NCBI GenBank assembly: GCA_037043235.1
Contig: JAWRVZ010000287.1
Location: 248,001 to 312,000, forward strand
Origin: Rhodeus uyekii
Lineage: Eukaryota; Chordata; Actinopteri; Cypriniformes; Acheilognathidae
Length of the DNA: 64,000 bases
Reading direction: 5' to 3'
Below are positions 54,421-64,000 of this stretch, in pieces (positions within the stretch are counted from its first letter, which is position 1; each line of letters starts with the position of its first letter). The position numbers and the translations under genes are program-made. The notes under the pieces are model-generated. The model worked only from the letters and a program-made list of their open reading frames with translations. It searched no databases and had not been told where the DNA came from.

Positions 54421-54624
54421 TCCAATTCACCAGTTGTTTGATGAACTCGGGGGAAAAAAGGCGCGAGCGAGAAAACGCTGTAAGATGCTAAGATGCACGG
54501 ACAGTAAGATGCTAACGCGATGCTAATGCTTAATGCTAATGCACAATGCTAACGCGTTTAGCGACTAAGATTAAAGCTAACGATTACAGTTTAATAAATA
54601 ATCTAGTATTGTATTGTATTTAGC
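54421..54624 (-). other. Likely LINE 5' region with GATGCTAA repeats
   Basis: The short degenerate repeat GATGCTAA/AATGCTAA occurs about seven times between 54484 and 54555. Its place right upstream of ORF1 suggests a LINE 5' UTR, but a border is not visible. Confidence 0.4.
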
Positions 54625-55394
54625 AACTAGATGGGGGAAGTTTAAAAAATAAACTTCAGTTGGCTTGAGAAAGTAAAGCCTGAAAGTTTAAATTAGTTGT
54701 GAACGCATCAAGCTTGAAAAGTTTTGCGAGTTTAAATTTTAAAAGATTTAATATGAATGATCAAGTTTGCTTGGTTAGTTGTTAGGTTTTGTCAATAATA
54801 GATACACAGTGGATGAAGCTTAAATGCCTTATTAGAATCAATGTAACAAAAATGTTCTCCCCCTAAAGTGGAGAAATACTGGTAGTTAAACTTATTCAGA
54901 CATATTTGTATCAGTACTGGTGTCTCGGTAAGACCATAGACTCAGTTGAAGCAGAGTGGGGTTTAAAGATGATTCAGTTGAACAGTGAGTGGTCTGAATT
55001 ATCAAAGGGTATCTGAATATTAAATATAAATCTAAAATTAACAACGTTTACATTTGCAATACGTTTTTTACCGTTTCCTTACATCCTTGGCTTTTAACGA
55101 TCAGTTTTTACTAATGTGAATAATACTTTGTTTTATTTCTATTTTAAAGATGTAATTAAACATTATTTACCTCTTTCAAAAAAGACTGCCGTTACACTGC
55201 ATGTATATGCAGCCTCTAATACAGGGGTGTCAAACGTACGGCCCGCCAGGGGGTTCAGTCCGGCCCGGGATATGCAATTTTCTAATTTGAAATTTTTTTT
55301 TTTTTTTTTCAGCGGAACTAACAGCAGATGGCAGCACTGAGCTTCAGGGTCTGAGTTCCGTCAGTTTACGCGCTTTCCTGTTGTCCGTGGCAAC

Positions 55395-55560
55395 CTCTTC
55401 ATCGAAATATCTTCGTCAAAAAAGAGAAAAGTGGACACAAAGTGGCGGATTTATCAAGAAAAATGGACCTCTCCCTATATGTTCATGGAGGTGAATGGGA
55501 AACCCATGTTTCGGTGCTTAAGGAGTATAATATTCGGCGCCACTATAACACCGGTAAGCA
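55395..55560 (+). pseudogene. BED zinc-finger exon relic of a hAT (Charlie-like) transposase
   Basis: The + strand contains KRKVDTKWRIYQEKWTSPYM and FMEVNGKPMFRC, and then an EYNIRRHYNT-like stretch in another frame. This is the N-terminal BED-type finger pattern (C...H-x-x-x-x-H) of hAT transposases related to GTF2IRD2/ZBED-type genes. The exon is followed by GGTAAGCATGCAG, which looks like a splice donor with a nearby acceptor. The rest of the transposase is absent. Confidence 0.7.
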
Positions 55561-55689
55561 TGCAGTTTAGGAGCGTATACTCAAAAAACACTAAATAAGC
55601 AATCATACATGGTCAAAGAAAGCAACAAAACAGTTTTAACCCAACATCTACATGGGATAATTGGCAGCTATAGCAGATAATGCTGCTGC

Positions 55690-55890
55690 AAACGTCATCG
55701 TTTCGCAATCGATTTCGGAACACAAATTCGTGAGGATGGAAATAGGATGCGTGACGTGCCAAACTGTGCTTTAAGTTCGCGTTTGGCACGCATCCACATA
55801 TTCTCGACGTTGTTCGTGTGGATATCCCTGTCGTTCGGATCTAAGAAGTTATGCCAGCCGTCTGAAATTCCGCAATCTGTGACCGTTTGA
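55690..55890 (-). pseudogene. Fragment resembling a Merlin/IS1595-type transposase
   Basis: The minus strand reads YIQTVTDCGISDGWHNFLDP, then NDRDIHTNNVENMWMRAKRE and LKAQFGTSRILFPS. The order T-D-x...H-N-F-x-D-P...H-T-N-x-(I/V)-E-x-M-W-x-x-x-K is that of the C-terminal catalytic half of IS1595/ISXO2-like (Merlin superfamily) DDE transposases. It is unrelated to hAT and stands antisense within the hAT element. Only about 65 residues are readable. Confidence 0.5.
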
Positions 55891-56672
55891 ATATAGGCAC
55901 CTAAACTGCATGATTATCATAAAACTCAGCATGGCGAGAAATACAACAGCTTGCACGGACAACTGAGAATACAGAAAGTAAATGAAATGATGGTGGGTCT
56001 GCGATCTGTTTTCACCCGGAGAGGCCAGTGATGCTGCAGTGAAAGCGACAGGTTTCAACAGGTGACGAATTGCAAATAGCAGTTTTCGCAAAGTGATAGT
56101 TAATTTGTTTACATAAAAAAACCCACACATACTTATGTATAAACTTGCAAATTTTACAAAACTTTTTTTTAAAACAGCTGCCAATTAAGATTTTAAGTGT
56201 GTGAAATTAATTAACTTGTTCAGAATTGCTTCCCAGAGTTGGAAAATGAATTTTAAATAATTGATATTTGTTTTTTGTTGACATGCAGGACAGTGTTTTT
56301 AAGTTCCACAAAACTGTGACTAAATGCTTTGCATCATTGTAAAATAATAGACACTTTTTTTTGCATAATGCACTTAAATAAATGTTAAACTGAGAAAACT
56401 GTGTTATTAAAATTGCACATATACGTAGTATACGTTGTATACGTAGGTTGTTTGTAATATATTTTGTAAAAGGACAATTCATTTAATTTAAAGATTTTTA
56501 TAATTTAATATCATTTATAATATAATACACTAATATAATAGTGCACAAAAAAGCTGACTTATTGTTAGTTCTATGTAATTTTGCTATGAGTTTAGTGCTC
56601 GGCCCCCTTGACATCAGATTAAGCAGTGTGCGGCCCCCCGACCAAAATGAGTTTGACACCCCTGCTCTAATA

Positions 56673-56950
56673 TATACTATTTAGATGTATATAAATCCTT
56701 CCTTCATGGGAAACAAAATAACTTAAATATTAGTATTTTATATATATATAGTGTATATATAAAAGGCTACATACACATGCAGTGTAACTGCAGTCTGTTT
56801 TGAAAGTGGTTAGCCTGTATTAATAATGCTTAATTACATCTTTAAAATAGAAATAAAACAAAGTATTATTCACATTAGTGAAAACTGACCGTTGGGGATC
56901 AGTATTAGTAATTGGGGATTAGTATTTATATATATATATAGAATAAATAA

Positions 56951-56988
<38 letters not shown>

Positions 56989-57942
56989 AAGCCTTTCTTC
57001 ATGTGAAATAAAATAACTTAAATATTAGTATTTTTTAATCATTCCTGCCAAGTACAATGGTAATGCAGTTTTTTCGAATCTCAAGCAGTTTTCAGATTGA
57101 ATCGCTCTGCCATGTAAGACTTCAGTTAGCAGATAAAGGAATCAACGCAATGTAATATTTACTCAGGCATAATTATAAATAAACTTAGGCGCTTTGACGG
57201 TTAGTCGCTTTGGCGAGGACGTGCGTTTGAACTTCATTGACAGTTGCCTTCCCCATAGTAATCTGCTCAGCGGGGAAAAAGCCTTTACAGAGTAAACACG
57301 AATGAGAGTCAGATTTCGGCCATATAAGTACATAAATCTTCAAGCAAACACGCTGCAGCGGTTACTTGATAATCGGAAACTATTTCCGTTTGATCATAAA
57401 CTCTCTCACATAAATCTATTTTAGGAGATTATGATCTCTCTCTCTCTCCAGCACTAATGGCGGCTTTGAAAAGCTTTGAGGCTTTGAATTGCAGCGCTCT
57501 GATTCATTCAATCTTCAGTTTTCTCACTGACAGGGGTGTAATGTTGTGATATCATGTATGTAAAATAGAGATATTTAACTTATTAAAGTAAAAAACTAAC
57601 TAATTAAAGTAAAAAAAATCGATTCTAGACCTGCACGTTTTTTTCAGTTTTTTTTTTTCAAAAATACATGTCCATTGGAAAAGACAGGTGTAATGTTGTG
57701 ATGTCACCACAAGATGGGGTGGACGCTCTATCTAAAATTCAGTTTTCGCTCCATCAATGGAAAGTCTATGGATTTTATTATTTTAATCTTCAATTTTAAT
57801 CAACATCTTAAGTCTGATTATTCTGAAAAGATATAGCAACTCAAGTCAGAACAGGTCTGAAATCTGAGTAGAGTTTAGTGGTTGTAGCTTTAAAGCTCTA
57901 GGAGGAGATTCAGTCTAAAATTTGGAACAGAAGAGGAATAAT
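56673..57942. other. Array segment with TA microsatellites
   Basis: TA runs lie at about 56739-56760 and 56930-56985. An inverted copy of the block read forward at 59490-59580 lies at 56820-56893 (AATGCTTAATTACATC ... ACTAGTGAAAACTGACC-like). No gene is seen. Confidence 0.5.
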
Positions 57943-58129
57943 AACTAGATAGAGGAAGTTTATTTTATAAACTTCAGTTGGCTTGAGAAAGCCCAGCCTG
58001 AAAGTTTAAATTAGTTGTAAAAGCTTCAAGCTTTAAATGTTTTGAGAGTTTAAACTTTAAAACATGTCGCTAACAAGATTTATTTGGAGATTACTGATGA
58101 TTCAGTTGGTCAGTGAATGGCGCCAATAG

Positions 58130-58860
58130 ACCCAACCCCCATGTCTCTACGACTTTCTGATGCAGAGATATAGGTCTGGCTAAACGGTTGTTAGGGTACT
58201 TTGTTTGGTTGCTAAGGAGTGGCTAAGCCTCTGCCATTGATGTCACTTCAAAGGCTGCTTGACAGTATGAACGATATAAACCAACCACAACGCCTCTACA
58301 ACATTCAGAACTGAAGATATCTCGCTTTGCATTTGGTTGCTAAGGTGCTCGATAATGGTTGCTAGGGCGTGGCTAGGAAGTGTTGAAAACATTGGTGATT
58401 GGCAGTTTGCCAGTTTGAGATGGGTTGCTAAGGTGCTCTAAATGGTTGCTAGGGCGTGGCTTAATAGCTTCACTGTGATCCTGAGACACTCATTGGTCGC
58501 CTGAGTAAAATGAGCCCTCCCCCTTGTCTCTGTGACGCTGTGCTGCAGAGCTGTGTTCCATTCAAAATTCCTATGCATTTTGCCATAGTAGATGGTGTTT
58601 CATGGGACAGCCTTCCCCATTCATCTCTATGGGGCACATTTGGGCAGCTCTAGCACCCCAGGGGTGCAACTTTTACCCCATTGTGTGGTATGTTCTTACA
58701 GAGGCTGTCACCCTCTTCAAATGTGGCGAGTTTCATCTTTTTACAAATTCCTCGCTCCGAGTTATTAATCGTCAAAGTTCGTCACAATGTTAAGTCAATG
58801 GGATTTTTCGGCTGCTTTTTCGCCCCTGGGGCGAACATCGTACCCCCGATCCCTTAGAAA
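58130..58860. repeat. GGTTGCTAAGG-rich segment within the array
   Basis: The motif TTGGTTGCTAAGG or GGTTGCTAGGGCGTGGCT recurs at about 58186, 58208, 58334, 58358, 58425 and 58445. The following stretch (58590-58830) includes GGTATGTTCTTACAGAGGCT and ATTAATCGTCAAAGTTCG. This ~1-kb segment is absent from the next unit. It is non-coding, and I recognise it only as common fish repeat DNA. Confidence 0.5.
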
Positions 58861-59228
58861 TGATATAGCAACTCAAGTCAGAACAGGTCTGAAGTCTGAG
58901 TAAAGTTTAGTGGTTGTAGCTTTAAAGCTGTAGGAGGAGATTCTTTTAGAATTTTAGGTAAGAAGAAAAATAATAATAAAAATAACTAGATAGAGGAAGT
59001 TTATGATATAAACTTCAGTTGGCTTGAGAAAGCCTAGCCTGAAAGTTAAATTTATTTGTAAAAGCTTAAAAAGTTTTGAAAGTTTACAGATGGATAGATG
59101 GAAAGAATTAGATCTTGAGCATATATACTCTTGTTAGTTATTGCCTTGCGTTGTTTCTAGGCAGTTACTAAGGTGTCGTTATGTTCTTTGATCATAATTT
59201 AATCTTTAATCAATTGATGATCAATTTT

Positions 59229-59385
59229 GCTAGCAAGATTTAATGTTAATTATCTTGTTGCTAGCAAGATTTAGTATGAATTCTGAAGTCATTAGCAACA
59301 TTTAACATAAATAAGCATGTTGCTGGCAAGAATTTGCTGAATTAGCATATTGTTAGCAAGATTTATCGTTAATTAGCTTAAAAAG
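59229..59385. repeat. ~30-bp degenerate tandem repeat (TTGCTAGCAAGATTTA)
   Basis: About five head-to-tail units of roughly 30 bp, each with (G)CTAGCAAGATTTA or a variant followed by a TTAAT/AGCATGTTG spacer. The longer homologous array is at 61918-62985. Confidence 0.7.
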
Positions 59386-59644
59386 TTTTGAGAGTTTAAA
59401 CTTAAAAATAAGTTATAATTATGCTTTTTGATCCCCAAAGTGTTGGAAAATTGTAATTAGTTTAAAAAAATGTTTACGGTTTAATTACATCCTTGGCTTT
59501 TAACGGTCAGTTTTCACTAATGCGAAAAATACTTTAATTTCTATTTTAAAGCTGTAATTAAGCATTATTAGTATAGGCTAATCACTTTCAAAAGAGACTG
59601 CAGTTACACTGCATGTATATGTAGCCTTTTATATATACTAAATA

Positions 59645-59708
59645 GATGTGTATATATATATATATATATAATATGTATATATAATATTTATAGAGGTGTG
59701 TGTGTGTG

Positions 59709-59748
<40 letters not shown>

Positions 59749-59885
59749 ACTGTGAATAATACTTTGTTTTATTTCTATTTTAAAGCTGTAATTAAGCATT
59801 ATTAATATAGGCTAATCACTTTCAAAAGAGACTGCAGTTACACCACAGTTACACTATATGTAGCCTTTTATATATACTAAATAGA

Positions 59886-59972
<87 letters not shown>
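59645..59972. repeat. TA/TG microsatellite cluster
   Basis: Three TA-rich runs (about 59650-59680, 59700-59745 and 59889-59972) are separated by copies of the AATACTTTGTTTTATTTC block. They generate spurious open frames such as those at 59849-60130. Confidence 0.9.
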
Positions 59973-59978
<6 letters not shown>

Positions 59979-62241
59979 GGTACTGTGATACTGTGAATAA
60001 TACTTTGTTTTATTTCTATTTTAAAGATGTAATTAAGCATTATTTATGTAGTCTTACCACTTTCAAAACAGACAGCAGTTACACTGCATGTATATGGAGC
60101 CCTTTATATTTACAATATAGATGTAGATAGATATGCATGTATGTGTGTGAATAAATTTAGGCGCTTTAAATAAACGTAGGCGCTTAGGCGTGGACGCGCG
60201 AATGCGGGAGGACGCGCGTATATGGAGCCTCTAATACATATTTTTTAGATGTATATGTAAATCCTTCCTTCATGGGAAACAAACTTAAATATTAGTATTT
60301 TTAAAATAATTCCTGCTAAAGTACAATGAGGAGAGTAATGCAGTTTTTTCTAATCTCAAGCAGTTTTCAGATTGACTCGATCTGCCATGTCAGACTTCAG
60401 TTCAACACGGCAAATATAGCAGATAAAGGAATCAACGCAATGTAATATTGGTATAAAGCCTTCCTCCATGGGAAACAAAATAACTTAAATATTAGTATTT
60501 TTTAAATAATTCCTGCTCATGTAATGCAGCAGAGTAATGCAGTTTTTTTTAATCTCAAGCAGTTTACAGTTTGAATCGATCTGCCATCGTTTTTGCATCC
60601 TTTTAAATACCTTATTTCATTTATTGTTTAAGTGTTCACAAAACATCGATCTATCAGCGAATCTGCTCAGGAAGCGCGTTTGAACTCGAGAACAGGAGTC
60701 AGACTTTAGTTAAAAGCAGATAAAAGAATTAACACAATGTAACTATATACTCAAGAATTAGTTATAAATAACTTTGACTGTTAGACGCTGCATTTGAAGA
60801 GAGTCAGCGCGCGCGCTGCTCAGGGAAGCCTTTTTACATGTGTCTTCCCCATGAACACACGAGCGAGAGTCAGAATTCAGCAATAAAGTACATAAATGAG
60901 CGCTATAAATAAACGTAGGTGCTTAGACGGTTATGCGTTGGCGCGAGTCCAGGAGGACGCGCGTTTAAACTTCACTTACCTTCCCCATAGTAATGTACTC
61001 CGTTGCCGAGTAAAGACGAATGAGAGTCAGAATTTGGCCATATAAGTGCATAAATCTTCAAGGAAACACGCTGCAGCGGTTACTTGATAATCGGAAACAA
61101 TTTCCGTTTGATCATAAACTCTCTCACATAAATCTATTTTAGGAGATTATGATCTCTCTCTCCAGCAGTAATGGCGTCTTTGAAAAGCTTTGAGGCTTTG
61201 AATTGCAGCGCTCTGATTCGTTCAAACTTCAGTGCTCTCACTGACAGGGGTGTAATTTTGTGATATTATGAATGTAAAATAGAGAGATTTAACTTACTAA
61301 TTAAAGTAAAAAATCGATTGTAGACCTGCAAGTTTTTTTTCAGGATTTAAAAAAATAAAATGCATGCCCATTGGAATGGACATGTTCACACATACTGTAT
61401 TGAAATGTATTATATATCAGGTGTAATGTTGTGATGTTACCAACAGATGGAGTGGACGCTCTATCTAAAATTCAGTTTTCACTTCATTAGTGAAAGTCTA
61501 TGGAGATTTTATGACTTTAATCTTCAGTTTTATCAAAAATCATAAGTCTGATCAGTCTGAAAAGGGATAGCAACTCAAGTCAGAACAGGTCTGAAGTCTG
61601 AGCAGAGTTTAGTGGTTGTAGCTTTAAAGCTCTAGGAGGAGATGCATTGAGAATTTTAGGTAAGAAGAATAATAATAACTAGATAGAGGAAGTTTATGAT
61701 ATAAACTTCAGTTGGCTTGAGAAAGCCTATCCTGAAAGTTAAATTTATTTGTAAAAGCTTAACAAGTTGTTTAAGTTTACAGATAGGTAGATGGAAAGAA
61801 TTAGATCTTGAGCATATATACACTTGTTAGTTATTGCTTTGCGTTGTTTCTAGGCAGTTACTAAGGTGTCGTTATTTTCTTTGATCATAATTTAATCTTT
61901 AATCAATTGATGATCAATTTTGCTAGCAAGATTTAATGTTAATTATCTTGTTGATAGCAAGATTTAGTATGAATTCCGAAGTCATTAGCAACATTTAACA
62001 TAAATAAGCATGTTGCTGGCAAGAATTAGCTGAATTAGCATATTGGTAGCAAGATTTATTGTTAATTAACAAGTTGCTATCAAGATTTAGCATGATCTAG
62101 CATGTCACTAGTGAGAATTTGCGTGATCTAGCATGTTGCTAGCAAGATTTAACGTTAATTAACAAGACGCTATTGACATTTAGTGTGAACTAACATGTCG
62201 CTAGTGAGATTTGTTAATTCGTAGGTCGCTTGTGAGATTTA

Positions 62242-62912
62242 GGCCACGTCCACACGATGCCGGCGCGTTCCCTATCCGATCTTTTTTTTCCTCGTTCAAA
62301 AAAAAATATCAGCGTCCACACGATACCACTGAAACCGACTGAATCCGGTGTAGTTTATATGCCAGACCAGTATGGGGCGCTGTAATTCTGCCACAGATAA
62401 TACACTATACACAGAGAAGACGACCTTGAGCATGCGCATTGTTGTTGCTGTTCAGTGTTGCCAGATTGCTAGTTACCTTTTTGTCACGTCCGATCGGGAA
62501 AAAATGCATTGGGCTGGTTGATCAAATTTGGGATGGTTTTTGATGCATAAAATCACTCAATATTTTTCATTATTTATAAGAGTACGCACTTTGGGCTGGT
62601 ATTTTTTTAAATTGGAGGGTTTTAAGCTGTAGCTGCGCTGGAATCTTCAGTACAATCTGGCAACACTGTTGCTGTTACTGTGACGCAGCCGACACGTGAT
62701 GTGATGACATCATCGGTAAACAAAAAAATATACGGATTGGCCGTCCACACGAGTCCGCAAGGGTGTCGGATTCAGATCTATCCACTTTAGGACCCGGTAT
62801 CAAAAGAGAGCGGATTCAGTCTCCCAAATCGCCGGATCAGTGTGGACGGAACGCCAATCCGATAAGAAATGTGTGCGGATGCAGTGATCCGCGTCTCCGT
62901 GTGGACGGGGCC
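62242..62912. mobile_element. Harbinger-type MITE (GGCCACGTCCACACG ends), TTA duplication
   Basis: Left end GGCCACGTCCACACG; complement of the right end GGCCCCGTCCACACG; flanks TTA at 62239-62241 and 62913-62915, a 3-bp duplication as in PIF/Harbinger. Inner subterminal sequences repeat TCCACACGA and GTGTGGACGG. Without the internal hAT MITE (plus its duplication) it is about 447 bp. Confidence 0.85.
62453..62668. mobile_element. hAT MITE nested in the Harbinger-type MITE
   Basis: Ends CAGTGTTGCCAGATTG and CAATCTGGCAACACTG, with perfect 8-bp duplication TTGCTGTT (62445-62452 and 62669-62676). It is a longer member of the family at 50718-50800. Confidence 0.93.
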
Positions 62913-63484
62913 TTAACATGAGTTAACATGTCACTGACGAGAATGAATGTTATTTAACAAGTCACTAGTGAGATTTAATGTTTTAAAGAACACAAGAGTC
63001 AGTTGACGCAGAGACTGGAGGTTATTGATGATTCAGCTGAACAGTGAGTGGTCTGAAATATCAAAGAATAATAATGAATATTAAATATAAATCTAAAATA
63101 AACAACATTTACATTGGTAATAAACATGAGTAAATAATTAATTGATTACAGAAGTGTTGCAATACTTGGTTAGTGCACAAAATGGCATCTAGGGAACATA
63201 CATGGAGTTTTTTCATCATGAGGGATCATCGGTGTTGTAACGAAATACCAAAAAATAAATAACAATGCTTTTTGATCCCCAAAGTGTTGAAAATTGCAAT
63301 TAGTTTATAAAAATGTTTACGGTTTAATTACAACCTTGGCTTTTAATGGTCAGTTTTCACTAATGTGAATACTTTGTTTTATTTCTATTTTAAAGATGTA
63401 ATTAAGCATTATTAATATAGTCTTACCACTTTCTAAACAGACTGCAGTTCCACTGCATATATATGGAGCCCTTTATACATTTAT

Positions 63485-63585
63485 TTACTATATAAATGTG
63501 TGTATAGATAGATATGTATGTGTGTGTATATATATATATATATGTATATGTATATATATATGTATATATGTGTGTGTGTGTGTAT
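63485..63585. repeat. TA/TG microsatellite
   Basis: A mixed TATG/TA/TG run in the last array unit. Confidence 0.9.
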
Positions 63586-64000
63586 AAAGCCTTTCTTCAT
63601 GTGAAATAAAATAACTTAAATATTAGTATTTCTTAAATAATTCCTGCTAAAGTACAATGAGGAGAGTAATGCTGTTTTTTCTAATCTCAAGCAGTTTTCA
63701 GATTGAATTGATCTGCCATGTCAGACTTCAGTTCAACACGGCAATTATAGCAGATAAATGAATCAACGCAATGTAATATTTGTATAAAGCCTTCCTCCAT
63801 GGGAAACAAAATAACTTAAATATTAGTATTTTTAAAATAATTCCTGCTCATGTAATGCAGCAGAGTAATGGAGTTTTTTTGAACTCAAGCAGTTTACAGT
63901 TTGAAGCGATCTGCCATCGTTTTTGCATCCTTTTAAATACCTTATTTCATTTATTGTTTAAGTGTTCACAAAACATCGATCTATCAGCGAATCTGCTCAG

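Larger units (their letters stand above)
55222..56664. mobile_element. hAT element (CAGGGGTGTCAAAC ends), 1.44 kb, non-autonomous
   Basis: The left end is CAGGGGTGTCAAAC. The complement of the right end, CAGGGGTGTCAAACTCATTT, extends it. A perfect 8-bp duplication CTCTAATA lies at 55214-55221 and 56665-56672. Inside are a BED-finger exon relic and a fragment from another transposase type. It interrupts the higher-order array. Confidence 0.93.
61918..62985. repeat. ~30-bp degenerate tandem repeat, long copy, split by a MITE
   Basis: About eleven units with the TTGCTAGCAAGATTTA core and CTAGCATG/TTAACAAG spacers run to 62241. After the Harbinger-type MITE they resume with TGAGTTAACATGTCACT. 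Internal units vary (CACTAGTGAGAATT), so the array is old. Confidence 0.75.
54625..64000. repeat. Higher-order non-coding repeat array (1-3.7 kb units)
   Basis: Blocks recur in the same order. A unit-start AACTAGAT..GAGGAAGTTTA lies at 54625, 57943, 58983 and 61677. TTAAACTTCAGTTGGCTTGA-like blocks follow; CATCCTTGGCTTTTAACG lies at 55083, 59488 and (with one change) about 63331; GGAAACAAAATAACTTAAAT at 56708, 60470 and 63804; ATCGGAAAC.ATTTCCGTTT at 57372 and 61090; TAGTGGTTGTAGCTTTAAAG at 57877, 58911 and 61610. No frame of interest is present. The array continues past the window end. Confidence 0.8.

Noticed and set aside
55116..55340. Frame running across the left end of the hAT element
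   Set aside because: It spans a proven insertion border, so it cannot be an ancestral gene.
59885..60130. Open frames of alternating Tyr-Ile or Val-Cys residues (also at 15340-15612, 38982-39458 and 39151-39436)
   Set aside because: They are translations of TA/TG microsatellites, with no composition or motif of a protein.

Overview
The window reads as transposon-dense, AT-rich intergenic DNA from a ray-finned fish, most likely a cyprinid. This is inferred from the mixture of DIRS-type YR retrotransposons with internal complementary regions, a Ty3/Gypsy element, Tx1-clade and L2/CR1-group LINEs, a Tc1 element, Harbinger- and hAT-type elements, and many AT, GT and CT microsatellites. I recognise no host protein-coding gene. 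Every reading frame I can identify belongs to a mobile element, and almost all carry frameshifts, stops or truncations. The only host-type genes are two broken copies of a U2 snRNA gene and a tRNA-Ser-like sequence riding inside a hAT element.

Layout. 1-4821: the end of a DIRS element lies in the 5' LTR of a gag-less Gypsy element, whose pol and 3' LTR follow. 4880-6000: a candidate second LTR and an L2-type LINE fragment. 6081-9392 (minus strand): a U2 snRNA gene split by a Tx1-clade LINE, with U2 promoter and 5' end at 9272-9367 and U2 3' part at 6163-6296. 10286-14110: a hAT MITE with intact target duplication, an interspersed repeat (R1), a DIRS RT/RNase H fragment, a 30-bp minisatellite and LINE fragments. 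14361-18945: a decayed but structurally complete DIRS element. 18949-22020: an unidentified repeat peppered with a 13-bp motif and holding a Tc1 copy. 22-29.4 kb: mostly unrecognised AT-rich DNA with short tandem repeats. 29475-34410: a solo LTR with a perfect 5-bp target duplication, swollen by three tandem Harbinger-type elements; a fourth sits at 36211-37815 inside a second R1 copy.

38511-49762 (minus strand): after a mariner-type MITE comes a second U2 gene, again split by a Tx1-clade LINE. This LINE was itself hit by an L2-type LINE (39736-43090) and by a solo retroviral-type LTR (45576-46159). At its 5' side it is joined, through a (CT)n tract, to an oppositely oriented second Tx1/L1-like LINE. 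The U2 promoter has been split by a hAT element carrying a tRNA-Ser-like sequence. 49780-54420 (minus): an L2-type LINE with a PHD/zinc-finger plus esterase ORF1, endonuclease and RT, interrupted by a mariner MITE that itself holds a hAT MITE. 54625-64000: a higher-order array of a non-coding 1-3.7 kb unit, with a 1.44-kb hAT element and a Harbinger-type MITE (holding another hAT MITE) inserted in it.

The genes do not form a pathway. The window is a nested record of insertions whose order can be read from target-site duplications. Its most interesting theme is repeated, site-specific hitting of U2 snRNA genes by Tx1-clade LINEs. All assignments were made by eye from motifs; no database search or alignment program was available.
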